Shown piece after piece: positions 7,491-16,317 of a stretch of DNA of 64,000 nt. The notes under the pieces are model-generated. The model had not been told where the DNA came from. It searched no databases and saw only the letters and a list, made by a program, of their open reading frames with translations. The translations under genes were made by a program, and so were the position numbers. This DNA comes from Puia dinghuensis (GTDB taxonomy: Bacteria; Bacteroidota; Bacteroidia; Chitinophagales; Chitinophagaceae), in the NCBI RefSeq assembly GCF_014642875.1, contig NZ_BMJC01000003.1:682001-746000 (forward strand), given 5' to 3'. Numbering within the stretch: position 1 is the stretch's first letter; the number at the start of each line of letters is the position of its first letter.

Positions 7491-9353
7491 ATGGATAAAT
7501 TTATCGTTTCGGCCAGAAAATACAGGCCCCAGGATTTTTCGACAGTCGTGGGGCAGGCTCATATTACCACGACTTTGAAGAATGCCATCAAAAACAGGCA
7601 GTTAGCGCATGCTTTCCTGTTCTGTGGACCGCGGGGCGTCGGCAAGACCACCTGCGCCCGTATCCTGGCCAAGACGATCAACTGCGAGAACGTCACACCG
7701 GAAGGCGAAGCCTGTAATACCTGCCAATCCTGTGTCACCTTCAACGAAGGCACCTCCCTGAACATCCATGAGCTGGATGCCGCCAGCAACAACTCCGTGG
7801 ACGATATCCGGACCCTGGTCGAACAGGTGCGCTTCGCCCCCCAGGCCGGAAAATACAAGGTGTATATCATCGATGAGGTGCACATGCTGAGCACATCTGC
7901 CTTCAATGCCTTTCTGAAGACATTGGAGGAGCCGCCGCCCTATGCCATTTTCATCCTCGCAACAACGGAGAAACACAAGATATTACCCACCATCCTGTCC
8001 CGCTGCCAGATCTTCGATTTCAAGCGGATAACGGCGGCCGACACGGTAGAGCATTTACAGGACATCTGCAAAAAGGAAAATATCACCGCCGAAAAACCTG
8101 CCCTGCAGATGATCGCACAGAAAAGCGAAGGCTGTATGAGGGATGCGCTGAGTATCCTGGACAAGATCGTCAGCTTCACCAACGGGGAATTGACCTATCA
8201 GAATACGCTGGAGCATCTGAACATCCTCGATGCCGACTATTATTTCCGCATCCTGGACGCCATGCAGCAGCAGAATGTATCGGATGCCCTGCTGACTTAT
8301 GATTCTATCAACCGGAAAGGATTCGAAGGCGACCTGGTGCTCAACGGGCTGGCCGAATTCGTCCGAAACCTGCTGGTATGCAAGGACGAGAAGGTTGCCG
8401 TCCTGCTGGAGGTAGTGGAAAGCTTCAGAGACCGGTATATCACCGCCGGCCAGAGCGCGGATACGTCCTATCTGGTGAGCACGCTGAATGTATTGAATGA
8501 GGCCGAGATCAACTATAAATCCGCCCGCAACAAGCGACTGCATGTGGAGCTCGCCCTGATCAAACTCTGCTATCTGGCGCAGGCTTTGCAGGTGACAGCG
8601 GGGGATGCCAACGGGAAAAAAAAACAGCCTGAAGCCGTAAAGCCGGTGTCTTTCCGCAATATCCCTGCGATGGAGCTTGTGAAGGCGACCGTCGCTGCAC
8701 CAACGGCGCAGCGGGCAGCAGAGCGTGGGCCGGCAGGAGCGCAGCAGGCAGCAGAGCGCGTCGCGGAACCGGCAGCAGCAGGCGGCGCAAAGCTGATAGT
8801 CGAAGAGGGGGCGCCCGAGCCGGTGAAGAAGGCAACAGCACCACCCGCCCAACCAGCCTCCTCCGGGCAGCCTACCCAGCCTACCATCCCGGCCACCGCT
8901 TCCCTGGGGTCCCTGTCCCGTATCCGGCAGCAGTTCAGCACGCGGCAGCAAAACGATGATGCCAGCAACAGCCGGCCGCTGGAGCCGGAAGCGCTGCACA
9001 AGGCCTGGCAACAGTATGCGGACTATCTGCGGGAGAATCGCAACCCCGCCGTACAATCCATGGAGCTGGCTACGCTGCGGATAACAGATGCTCATACTTT
9101 TGAAGTAGTTACCAACAATAACCTCGAACAAAAATTTGTCGAACAGGAGAAACGCACCTTATCCGACCACCTGCAAAAAGCGTTTGCGAACAAAGCGATA
9201 TCTTTCACAGTGATCATCGAGGAAAAGGAAGCCGTCGACGAGGAACCTGCGGACAGACCGCTTAACAAGCGGGAACAGTTCATACAGATAGTGGAACAAT
9301 ATCCACTCGTAAAAGAGCTGAAAGACCGGCTGAGGCTTGAGCTGGATTATTAA
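7491..9353 (+). CDS. dnaX: DNA polymerase III subunit gamma/tau
   Basis: ATPase of the replicative clamp loader, 620 residues. The AAA+ core has Walker A GPRGVGKT (46-53), four zinc-binding cysteines (65, 75, 78, 81), Walker B DEVH (128-131) and sensor-1/arginine-finger region ATTEKHKILPTILSRCQIF. Clamp-loader domains II and III follow to about residue 370. Next comes an A9 run coding three lysines (376-378, bases 8616-8624). Shifts to either other frame meet a stop within eight codons, so a short gamma-type product is possible. After that lies an Ala/Pro/Gln-rich linker (about 385-500), then a C-terminal tau domain. The next gene starts 96 bases downstream. Confidence 0.97.
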   Translation: MDKFIVSARKYRPQDFSTVVGQAHITTTLKNAIKNRQLAHAFLFCGPRGVGKTTCARILAKTINCENVTPEGEACNTCQSCVTFNEGTSLNIHELDAASNNSVDDIRTLVEQVRFAPQAGKYKVYIIDEVHMLSTSAFNAFLKTLEEPPPYAIFILATTEKHKILPTILSRCQIFDFKRITAADTVEHLQDICKKENITAEKPALQMIAQKSEGCMRDALSILDKIVSFTNGELTYQNTLEHLNILDADYYFRILDAMQQQNVSDALLTYDSINRKGFEGDLVLNGLAEFVRNLLVCKDEKVAVLLEVVESFRDRYITAGQSADTSYLVSTLNVLNEAEINYKSARNKRLHVELALIKLCYLAQALQVTAGDANGKKKQPEAVKPVSFRNIPAMELVKATVAAPTAQRAAERGPAGAQQAAERVAEPAAAGGAKLIVEEGAPEPVKKATAPPAQPASSGQPTQPTIPATASLGSLSRIRQQFSTRQQNDDASNSRPLEPEALHKAWQQYADYLRENRNPAVQSMELATLRITDAHTFEVVTNNNLEQKFVEQEKRTLSDHLQKAFANKAISFTVIIEEKEAVDEEPADRPLNKREQFIQIVEQYPLVKELKDRLRLELDY

Positions 9354-9449
9354 AGCGTATGGATACAGCAAATCAATTGTTAAATACGCTTACTCCAACG
9401 GATAATCCACCCGATTGGCGGGAATTTTGCCAATACTGACTTATAATCT

Positions 9450-12400
9450 ATGGACGGCAACGCTACACCAACTTCGACAACCCAGATCTTCCAAACGAAT
9501 TCACCAGGCCGCTGGCAGCGTCTCAAATGGGGCGGGAGGATATTATTGTTCTTCCTGGCGTTGGGGATTGTCATTTTCTATGTTGCCATCTCCCGGGATT
9601 ATAAGCCGGCCCTGCCCCGGATGAAAGAGCAAAGCCAGCTTTACAAAAAAGTCCTCGACACCAGCCACAGCTTTCTGTTCAAAAATACCCTCATCGAACA
9701 ATACGGCGGTTTCCGGAAATACATAAACGAGAAAGTTCCCTACCACGGCGGCGCCTTCCCCGGCCAGTCGAAAAAAGATTCGGAGCGGATGGCACAGCAG
9801 CGCTCGAAGAAGGTGGATACCAATTTCCGGAGTTTTACGAAATTCCCCACCGGGATCCGTGCGGCCTTCTATGTGGATTGGGACGCCCAATCCTTTCTTT
9901 CCCTGCAACAGTATATCGACAAAATGAATTTAGTGATCCCCGAATGGATCTTTATCGATCCGACGGCGGATACCGTCTATACGGATATCGATGCCAGGGC
10001 ATGGGGAGTAATGAAAAAATCGGGAGTAAAGATCCTGCCCATCCTTTCCAACAACTATAAGGAATTGTTCCGTGGGGATGCAGTGCACCGCATCATCAAC
10101 GACCCGGTGAAGAAACAGCGGCTGATCAATGATGTGATCAATATCCTGGTGAAGAATAATTTCATCGGGGTCAACGTAGACTTCGAAGAGCTGCAGGAGA
10201 AGAGCAATGACAAACTGGTGGAGTTTCAAAAAGACCTCTACGAGCAATTGCATGCCAGGCATCTGCTCGTGACCCAGGACGTGATCCCCTTCAACGAAGA
10301 TTATGATGTCAGACAGCTGTCGAAATACAACGACTATGTATTCCTGATGGCTTATGACCAGTATTCAGACAACTCCGGTCCGGGTCCGATCGCGCATCAG
10401 AAATGGATAGAGGGAGCGGTGGATGCTGCCGTGAAATATATCCCGGAGCAAAAGCTTATCCTCTGTCTTGCCGCCTATGGCTATGACTGGCGGCTGGGCA
10501 AGGAGATGTCGAGCAGGACGGTGAGCTATCAGCAAGCCTTATTCACTGCAAAGGACAACGAGGCAACCATCGACTTCGACAATGATTCCTACAATCTGCA
10601 CTACAGCTATGACGACGAGGATAATGTCCGGCACCAGGTGCAGTTTACAGATGCCGCGACGATCTTCAACGCCCTGCGTTTTGCCACCGAGTATGGACTG
10701 GCGGGGACTTCCATCTGGCGATTGGGAGATGAGGACCCGCGAGTGTGGGAATTCTACGATGAGGACATGCAGAAGTCGGCGGTGGCGCATTTCAACTTCT
10801 CGGAGTTCAGCAAGGTGGATGCGATGGCGAGTGCGGATTTTGTCGACTATGAAGGCAGCGGTGAAGTGTTGGACATCATCGGGACGCCTACCAATGGCCG
10901 GATCACGCCGGAAGTGAATACGGGCGAGATGCTGATCAGCGAGGAAAGCTATGACAGCCTGCCCTCGCGGTTCGTCGCCCGCAAGTATGGAACGGAAGAT
11001 TCCATGAAGCTGGTGCTGACCTTCGATGACGGTCCGGACCCCGACTACACGCCCAAGATCCTCGATATTCTCAGCCGGTACCATGTTCCCGCGGCCTTTT
11101 TTGTCGTCGGCATCAATGCGGAGAACAATATCCCCATCGTCAAAAGGGAGTTCAGGGAGGGGCATGAGATAGGTAATCATACGTTTACCCACCCGAACAT
11201 CGCCAAGGTGAGTACGCGAAGGGCCATCCTGGAGATGGAGTCGACGCGGCTGCTGATAGAATGTATCACCGGACGAAGCACCATTATGTTCAGGGCGCCC
11301 TATAATGCAGATTTCGAGCCGGAGAAATGGGAAGAACTGATACCCGTGGCCATCGCCCGGAAGAAGAACTACCTGGACATCGGGGAATCCATCGACCCGC
11401 TGGACTGGGAGCCGGGGGCGACTGCGGACAGCATCTTCGAACGGACGATCCGTCGCAAACAAGAGATGAGCAAGGCCGGGCTCAGCGGCAATATTATCCT
11501 GTTACACGATGCAGGCGGCGAAGGCCGGGAGGCGACGGTAGTGGCCTTGCCGCGCATCATCGAATATTTCCAGCATAAAGGATTCAAATTCACTACAGTG
11601 GCGGATATCCTGGGAAAGACCAGGGACGAGATGATGCCGCCGGTGCCGAAGGGTAGCGGTTACTATCTGTTGCAGGTGAATTATTATTTTGCGGAGATCG
11701 GGTACTGGGGCGGCCATATCCTCTTCTCAGCCTTTGTCGTATTCATGATCCTGTCGGTGAGCCGGGTGCTGTTCATCGCCTTCATCGCCACCAAGGAGCA
11801 TCTGCGGGAAAAGAAATACGGGCTGCAGCCTTTCTGGAGGTTGGATGGCCAGTCGGCGCCACTGGTAAGCATCATCGTGCCGGCCTATAATGAGGAAGTC
11901 AATGCCGTAGGCTCGGTGGAAAGCCTGCTCAAGGGGGATTATCCCAACTTTGAGATCATCTTTGTCAATGACGGCAGCAAGGACCAGACCTACGAACGGG
12001 TGAGCGAGGCTTTTGCAGACAATCCGAACGTAAAGGTCTATACCAAACCCAATGGTGGGAAGGCGTCTGCGCTCAACTATGGCATCAGCCGGAGCAACGC
12101 AGAATTCGTGATCTGTATCGACGCGGATACAAAGTTGAAACCCAATGCGGTATCCTTATTGATGGAGCATTTTGGGGAACGCACCGGCCGCAGGAGCGGG
12201 CATGCCGGTCTGGTGGGCGCGGTTGCGGGCAACGTAAAGGTGGGCAACCAGGTGAACCTGCTCACCCGCTGGCAGGCGATCGAATATATCAGCAGCCAGA
12301 ATTTTGATCGTAAGGCATTCTCTTATCTGAATGCGATTACGGTAGTTCCCGGAGCCATCGGCGCCTTCCGGAAGAAGGCAATCGAGGATGCCGGTGGATT

Positions 12401-12953
12401 CACAACCGATACGCTGGCAGAGGATTGTGATCTTACCATCCGTATCCTGCGTTGCGGCTATGTCATTGAGAATGACAACCGCTCCATCGCCATGACGGAG
12501 GCGCCCGAGACGTTGAAACAGTTCTTTAAACAGCGGTTCCGCTGGAGCTATGGGGTCATGCAGACTTTTTGGAAGAACAGGGATGCGCTGATGAATTGGA
12601 AATACCGGTGGCTTGGCTGGGCGGCGCTGCCAAATATCCTGATCTTCCAGTATATCATTCCTTTTCTCATTCCCCTGGCCGATTTCTTTATGGTCGTGGG
12701 ACTGCTGACGGGCAATGCGTCGAAGATAGGGGGCTATTATCTTGTTTTCATGCTTGTTGACCTTGCTGTGGCCTTGCTGGCCTTCTCATTTGAGCGGGAG
12801 AATCTTACCAGGTTGATCTGGCTCATCCCTCAGCGGCTGATCTGGCGCTGGCTCACCTGGCTGGTGTTGTTCAGGGCCGTACGCAGGGCGCTGAAAGGAG
12901 AGTTGCAACACTGGGGAGTGTTGAAACGTACCGGCAACGTAAAAGTAGTATGA
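9450..12953 (+). CDS. Trifunctional GH18 - polysaccharide deacetylase - GT2 membrane enzyme
   Basis: A 1167-residue polypeptide with three carbohydrate domains. An N-terminal membrane anchor (about 30-47) leads to a periplasmic GH18-like domain (about 125-450). Its active-site strand reads GVNVDFEE: the catalytic Glu246 and Asp244 are kept, but the first two aspartates of DGxDxDxE are not. A NodB/CE4 deacetylase follows (about 520-720), with FDDGPD (Asp526/527), HEIGNHTFTH (His577/581) and LLHDAG (His686). After a membrane segment comes a processive GT2 domain: VPAYNEE, Asp891-x-Asp893, EDCD (991-994) and QRFRW (1028-1032). Two or more membrane helices end it. The combination resembles PgaB plus PgaC of poly-GlcNAc synthesis in a single chain; the polymer is inferred to be a GlcNAc-type glycan. 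Confidence 0.9.
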   Translation: MDGNATPTSTTQIFQTNSPGRWQRLKWGGRILLFFLALGIVIFYVAISRDYKPALPRMKEQSQLYKKVLDTSHSFLFKNTLIEQYGGFRKYINEKVPYHGGAFPGQSKKDSERMAQQRSKKVDTNFRSFTKFPTGIRAAFYVDWDAQSFLSLQQYIDKMNLVIPEWIFIDPTADTVYTDIDARAWGVMKKSGVKILPILSNNYKELFRGDAVHRIINDPVKKQRLINDVINILVKNNFIGVNVDFEELQEKSNDKLVEFQKDLYEQLHARHLLVTQDVIPFNEDYDVRQLSKYNDYVFLMAYDQYSDNSGPGPIAHQKWIEGAVDAAVKYIPEQKLILCLAAYGYDWRLGKEMSSRTVSYQQALFTAKDNEATIDFDNDSYNLHYSYDDEDNVRHQVQFTDAATIFNALRFATEYGLAGTSIWRLGDEDPRVWEFYDEDMQKSAVAHFNFSEFSKVDAMASADFVDYEGSGEVLDIIGTPTNGRITPEVNTGEMLISEESYDSLPSRFVARKYGTEDSMKLVLTFDDGPDPDYTPKILDILSRYHVPAAFFVVGINAENNIPIVKREFREGHEIGNHTFTHPNIAKVSTRRAILEMESTRLLIECITGRSTIMFRAPYNADFEPEKWEELIPVAIARKKNYLDIGESIDPLDWEPGATADSIFERTIRRKQEMSKAGLSGNIILLHDAGGEGREATVVALPRIIEYFQHKGFKFTTVADILGKTRDEMMPPVPKGSGYYLLQVNYYFAEIGYWGGHILFSAFVVFMILSVSRVLFIAFIATKEHLREKKYGLQPFWRLDGQSAPLVSIIVPAYNEEVNAVGSVESLLKGDYPNFEIIFVNDGSKDQTYERVSEAFADNPNVKVYTKPNGGKASALNYGISRSNAEFVICIDADTKLKPNAVSLLMEHFGERTGRRSGHAGLVGAVAGNVKVGNQVNLLTRWQAIEYISSQNFDRKAFSYLNAITVVPGAIGAFRKKAIEDAGGFTTDTLAEDCDLTIRILRCGYVIENDNRSIAMTEAPETLKQFFKQRFRWSYGVMQTFWKNRDALMNWKYRWLGWAALPNILIFQYIIPFLIPLADFFMVVGLLTGNASKIGGYYLVFMLVDLAVALLAFSFERENLTRLIWLIPQRLIWRWLTWLVLFRAVRRALKGELQHWGVLKRTGNVKVV

Positions 12954-13127
12954 CCGTCCCGGTTAGATAAATTTCTATAATGGCTGATGAGGGTTTGCAT
13001 GTACGTGGCCTACATTATTTTGCCTTTACAAGATGTAATTCGAAGACTATCCCGTATTTTTAAAAAGGTTTAATCAAGACTATATCCGGTTAATGCTTCT
13101 GAGGTAGTAGCTATTAAAATACCTTTT

Positions 13128-13349
13128 ATGAAGCATTACCTTAACCTTCTGCTAAGACTAGACCAATTTATCCGTTTGAAAGGAACGGGTTCTCCGCCCG
13201 AATTTGCCCGGAAGATGGGCATCTCCGAACGAAGCCTTTATGAGTACCTGAAAGTATTGAAAGAGTTGGGCGCCCCCATCCGGTTCTCCCGGCAAGACCA
13301 CTCCTATTATTATGAGATCGAGGGACAATTTCATATCAGCTTCCAATAA
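13128..13349 (+). CDS. Small stand-alone HTH protein
   Basis: A 73-residue protein made almost entirely of one winged-helix-type DNA-binding unit: the recognition region GSPPEFARKMGISERSLYEY resembles the HTH_11/DeoR-type fold, followed by a short wing with PIRFSRQDHSYYYEI. No effector domain is present. Such orphan HTH proteins are frequent in Chitinophagaceae. A TACCTTTT sequence touches the ATG, so either the message is nearly leaderless or this box is chance. Targets are unknown; the possible small RNA gene on the opposite strand ends just beyond its stop. Confidence 0.75.
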   Translation: MKHYLNLLLRLDQFIRLKGTGSPPEFARKMGISERSLYEYLKVLKELGAPIRFSRQDHSYYYEIEGQFHISFQ

Positions 13350-13367
13350 GGTAAGACGGTCAGGATC

Positions 13368-13404
13368 AAAGAAAAAGCCGCCTCATAGACATGAGGCGGC
13401 CCTT
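13368..13404 (-). terminator. Strong hairpin terminator
   Basis: GCCGCCTCAT (13377-13386), loop AGAC, ATGAGGCGGC (13391-13400): a perfect ten-base stem. On the minus strand it is followed by TTTTTCTTTG, a good intrinsic terminator for a minus-strand transcript. On the plus strand the tail is only CCTTTAAA, so it would end the small HTH gene less efficiently. Confidence 0.75.
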
Positions 13405-13556
13405 TAAACCTTATCCTTTCGAGTCACCCGTAGACACGGACGGCTCTCAAGAACTGTGTCCTTGCTGTTCCAACCAAACTTTAACTGTTAGAAAAATTTT
13501 ATAGACCCTTAACCAGAGGCGGCTGATCTGTGTCAACCGTTGATGAAACAAATATA
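13370..13556 (-). ncRNA. Candidate small RNA between HTH gene and DEAD-box helicase
   Basis: The 458 bases from 13350 to 13807 hold no open frame of note. On the minus strand, TATATTTG (13556-13549) is a perfect -7 box, though no clear -33 box sits at the usual distance. The strong terminator at 13400-13368 ends the unit, predicting an RNA of about 165-175 nt. AGCCGCCTC (13524-13516), near its 5' end, repeats the 5' arm of the terminator stem and could pair with the 3' arm instead. That would give either an end-to-end closing stem or an attenuator. GACAC/GTGTC and CCGT/ACGG pairs are also possible inside. I cannot assign it to a known RNA family; a 6S-like RNA is one option. Confidence 0.4.
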
Positions 13557-13710
13557 GTAAAAAATCCCAATTGCGGATTAAAAAGACCGCAAAAATTTTT
13601 AAAATTTCTTCACATTGGATTTTTCAGACTATAATATATTGATTATCAATTATATTTCCCCCTTTGCAAAGTAGAACCTCCCCCCAGCAGGGCGGGGGAA
13701 AGCCGCGCAA

Positions 13711-13741
13711 TTGGCCATTCGGACCAAATTGTCTATTTTTG
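13711..13741 (+). promoter_or_regulatory. Promoter of the DEAD-box helicase gene
   Basis: TTG (13711-13713), a 20-base spacer and TATTTTTG (13734-13741) match the Bacteroidota consensus. Transcription would start near 13748, leaving a leader of about 60 bases before the chosen ATG. Confidence 0.65.
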
Positions 13742-13807
13742 CACCCGTTATATTCCTTTCTAATCACTTTCGTGACAACCTTCTGTACATACTCCTGAAG
13801 GATATTG

Positions 13808-15475
13808 ATGAGTAGATGGGCTTTTTTCAATTTAAATGGAACTATTTTGTCATTTCAACAACTCAACCTCATTGAGCCTTTGTTAAAGGCATTGAACGAT
13901 GAGGGGTACACTACACCCACACCTATCCAACAACAGGCTATACCTGTAATCCTTGAACGAAAAGACCTGCTGGGCTGCGCCCAGACAGGCACGGGTAAGA
14001 CGGCGGCATTCGCCCTTCCCATGCTTCAGCTGCTGTGTGAAGATGCAGCGGGAGTAACCGAAAACACGCGTCCTGGTGGCCCGCGTCCTGTCAAGGCTTT
14101 GATCCTTACACCCACTCGTGAATTAGCGATCCAGATAGACGAGAGCTTTGCCGCCTATGGCAGATATACGGGTATCAAACACACCGTCATCTTCGGCGGA
14201 GTGCCGCAACATCCCCAGGTCCAGGCGCTGCAACGGGGAGTAGACATCCTCGTAGCCACGCCGGGCAGGCTGCTCGATCTGTGCGACCAAAAGCTGTTAC
14301 ACCTCAAGGACATCAAATATTTCGTCCTGGATGAGGCAGACCGGATGCTGGACATGGGCTTTATCAACGACGTCAGGAAGATACTGACCCGCCTTCCCCA
14401 AAAGAAGCATTCCTTGTTCTTTTCGGCCACGATGCCGCCGGAGATCCAAAAACTGGCCGCCACTATCCTGGTCAATCCGTCCAAAGTGGAGGTCACGCCG
14501 GTGTCTTCCACGGCAGAGACCATCCAACAATCGATCTATTTCGTGGAAAAGAAAGACAAGCGCAGCTTGCTGTTGCACATCCTGAAAGATAAAGCTATCC
14601 CCACGGCGCTGGTCTTTACACGGACCAAGCATGGTGCGGACAAGGTTGCACAGGGGCTGACGCGGGCGGGCATCCGGGCCGAGGCTATCCATGGCAATAA
14701 GTCGCAGAATGCACGGCAGCGGGCGCTGGTCAACTTCAAGAACAGGCATACACGTATACTGGTAGCCACGGACATCGCGGCCCGGGGCATCGACATCGAC
14801 GACCTGACGCATGTCATCAACTTCGAGCTGCCCAATGTGCCGGAGACCTATGTTCACCGCATAGGCCGCACCGGTAGGGCGGGAGCCAGCGGCACTGCCT
14901 TGTCCTTTTGCGACGGGGAAGAGAAGGAATTCCTGCGGGATATTCAGAAGCTGATAGCCCGCCAGATCCCGGTGGTGGATAATCATCCGCATGTGATGGG
15001 CATTTCTCAGGCCTCCCCTCCCCCGGCGGCAGCAGCCGTCATTGCACGGCCGGAAGCCAACCGCAATAACAACGGCGGTGATGCCGGAAGAAATAACGGC
15101 GGCATAGGCAAGAGGGACGACCAACGCAGAAGGGGTCTGCAACAGCAGAGCAATCAGCGGAGGAATCCCGCGGGCGGAGGCCAGGCTGGTCAGCAGACAG
15201 GCAATGGAGCCATCCAGCGCGAAGGGCGGCAGAATAATGGCCAGCAGCACGGTCGTCCGCCAAAGCGGGAACAGCAGCCCGTGCAGGAAGCTGGTAGTGT
15301 TGAACCATCCCGTGACCGGCGGCCCGAACCACGGAAGGACAACCAGCAAGGCGGAGCAGCACCGTTGGAGAAAAGAAACCCCACACCCGAAGTAAAGCGG
15401 GAGGCAAAAGCGCCGTCGGAAGAACCGGTCTTTTCGGTTAAGGTCAACCAAAGCGCGGGCGACGAAAAATGGTAG
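13808..15475 (+). CDS. DEAD-box ATP-dependent RNA helicase (RhlE-like)
   Basis: RNA helicase with a full motif set: Q motif [35 protein letters not shown], a TDIAARGID segment and [10 protein letters not shown]. After about residue 400 there is a long low-complexity tail rich in Asn, Gly, Arg and Gln, typical of RNA-binding extensions in this subfamily. I chose ATG 13808, preceded by AAGGA. A TTG at 13847 would give the more family-like start [13 protein letters not shown], so the true start could be there. Probable role is ribosome assembly or cold-linked RNA remodelling. Confidence 0.93.
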   Translation: MSRWAFFNLNGTILSFQQLNLIEPLLKALNDEGYTTPTPIQQQAIPVILERKDLLGCAQTGTGKTAAFALPMLQLLCEDAAGVTENTRPGGPRPVKALILTPTRELAIQIDESFAAYGRYTGIKHTVIFGGVPQHPQVQALQRGVDILVATPGRLLDLCDQKLLHLKDIKYFVLDEADRMLDMGFINDVRKILTRLPQKKHSLFFSATMPPEIQKLAATILVNPSKVEVTPVSSTAETIQQSIYFVEKKDKRSLLLHILKDKAIPTALVFTRTKHGADKVAQGLTRAGIRAEAIHGNKSQNARQRALVNFKNRHTRILVATDIAARGIDIDDLTHVINFELPNVPETYVHRIGRTGRAGASGTALSFCDGEEKEFLRDIQKLIARQIPVVDNHPHVMGISQASPPPAAAAVIARPEANRNNNGGDAGRNNGGIGKRDDQRRRGLQQQSNQRRNPAGGGQAGQQTGNGAIQREGRQNNGQQHGRPPKREQQPVQEAGSVEPSRDRRPEPRKDNQQGGAAPLEKRNPTPEVKREAKAPSEEPVFSVKVNQSAGDEKW

Positions 15476-15497
15476 ATTTTGCCTAGTTTTGAACGGC

Positions 15498-16307
15498 ATG
15501 CTTATCCCTTTTCTTCTGTTGGCAGTCTTGATCGCTCCGGGGTCGGTGTCTTTACCGCAACCGGTGAAGCCTGCCGGCGTCGAGGCCTTGTTGTCACGCC
15601 AGCAGTATGAACGGGCGTTTCCGCATCACCATCCCCTTTATAGTTACGAGGCTTTTATAAAAGCAGCGGCTAATTTCCCTTTATTCGCCGGAGAAGGTAC
15701 TCCGCAAACGCGTAAACGGGAATTGGCCGCTTTTTTTGCGCATGCTGCCCATGAGACTACCAATGGCGGACCCGGGGCAAAGGGTGGAACATACGCCTGG
15801 GGACTTTATTACACCGAAGAGCTGAGTTGCAGCGATGGTCATTGCACCGTATACAACACGGCCGGCACGAGCCCTTACCAGCCGGCGCCCGGCAAATCGT
15901 ATCATGGCCGGGGACCTTTACAGCTGAGTTACGCCTATAACTATGGGTTAGCCGGCGCCGAGATGGACCTTCCGCTGCTCGCACATCCCGAACTGGTGAG
16001 TCAGGATGGGGTCATCGCTTTCCGGGCGGCCTTGTGGTTCTGGATGAAAGCGCAGAAGCCAAAGCCCTCGTGCCACGAGGTCATCTGTGGCAAATGGACA
16101 CCAGGTGCGGACGACCTTCGGCTGGGACGGAAACCTGGCTTTGGAATGACGATCAACATCATCAATGGCGGCGTAGAGTGTAAGAGCCAGGACCCGGAAA
16201 TAAAAGGTAACCGGGACGACCGGATCGGTTATTACCGTCGCTTTGCGGCATTGCTCGGAACGACGACCGAGCCTGATTGTGATTGCGCCGGTATGGCGCC
16301 TTATTAA
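15498..16307 (+). CDS. Secreted GH19 chitinase
   Basis: Endochitinase-type glycoside hydrolase of about 269 residues. I use ATG 15498, since MLIPFLLLAVLIAPGSVS is a signal peptide directly from there; a TTG nine bases upstream adds nothing. The catalytic segment FFAHAAHETTNG carries the general acid Glu86; a second acidic group lies in YYTEE. The GH19 signature YHGRGPLQLSYAYNYG is intact, as is GFGMTINIINGGVEC. Paired cysteines suggest disulfides outside the cytoplasm. No separate chitin-binding domain is seen. It starts 22 bases after the helicase stop and 10 bases before the next gene, so it may be co-transcribed with either. Confidence 0.93.
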   Translation: MLIPFLLLAVLIAPGSVSLPQPVKPAGVEALLSRQQYERAFPHHHPLYSYEAFIKAAANFPLFAGEGTPQTRKRELAAFFAHAAHETTNGGPGAKGGTYAWGLYYTEELSCSDGHCTVYNTAGTSPYQPAPGKSYHGRGPLQLSYAYNYGLAGAEMDLPLLAHPELVSQDGVIAFRAALWFWMKAQKPKPSCHEVICGKWTPGADDLRLGRKPGFGMTINIINGGVECKSQDPEIKGNRDDRIGYYRRFAALLGTTTEPDCDCAGMAPY

Positions 16308-16317
16308 ATATTCGAGA

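Noticed and set aside
7316-7498. 60-codon frame upstream of dnaX
   Set aside because: Overlaps the dnaX promoter and start, with low-complexity Gly/Arg content; no homology recalled.
8055-9131. 358-codon open frame antisense to dnaX
   Set aside because: It is a shadow of the Ala/Pro-rich dnaX linker; no promoter or motif.
13421-13500. Considered a tRNA, SRP RNA or tmRNA part
   Set aside because: No cloverleaf, no GGTTCRA loop and no SRP core sequence are present.
14297-15499. 400-codon open frame on the minus strand antisense to the DEAD-box helicase
   Set aside because: It mirrors the helicase, including its Gly/Asn/Arg-rich tail, and has no start signal or family resemblance.
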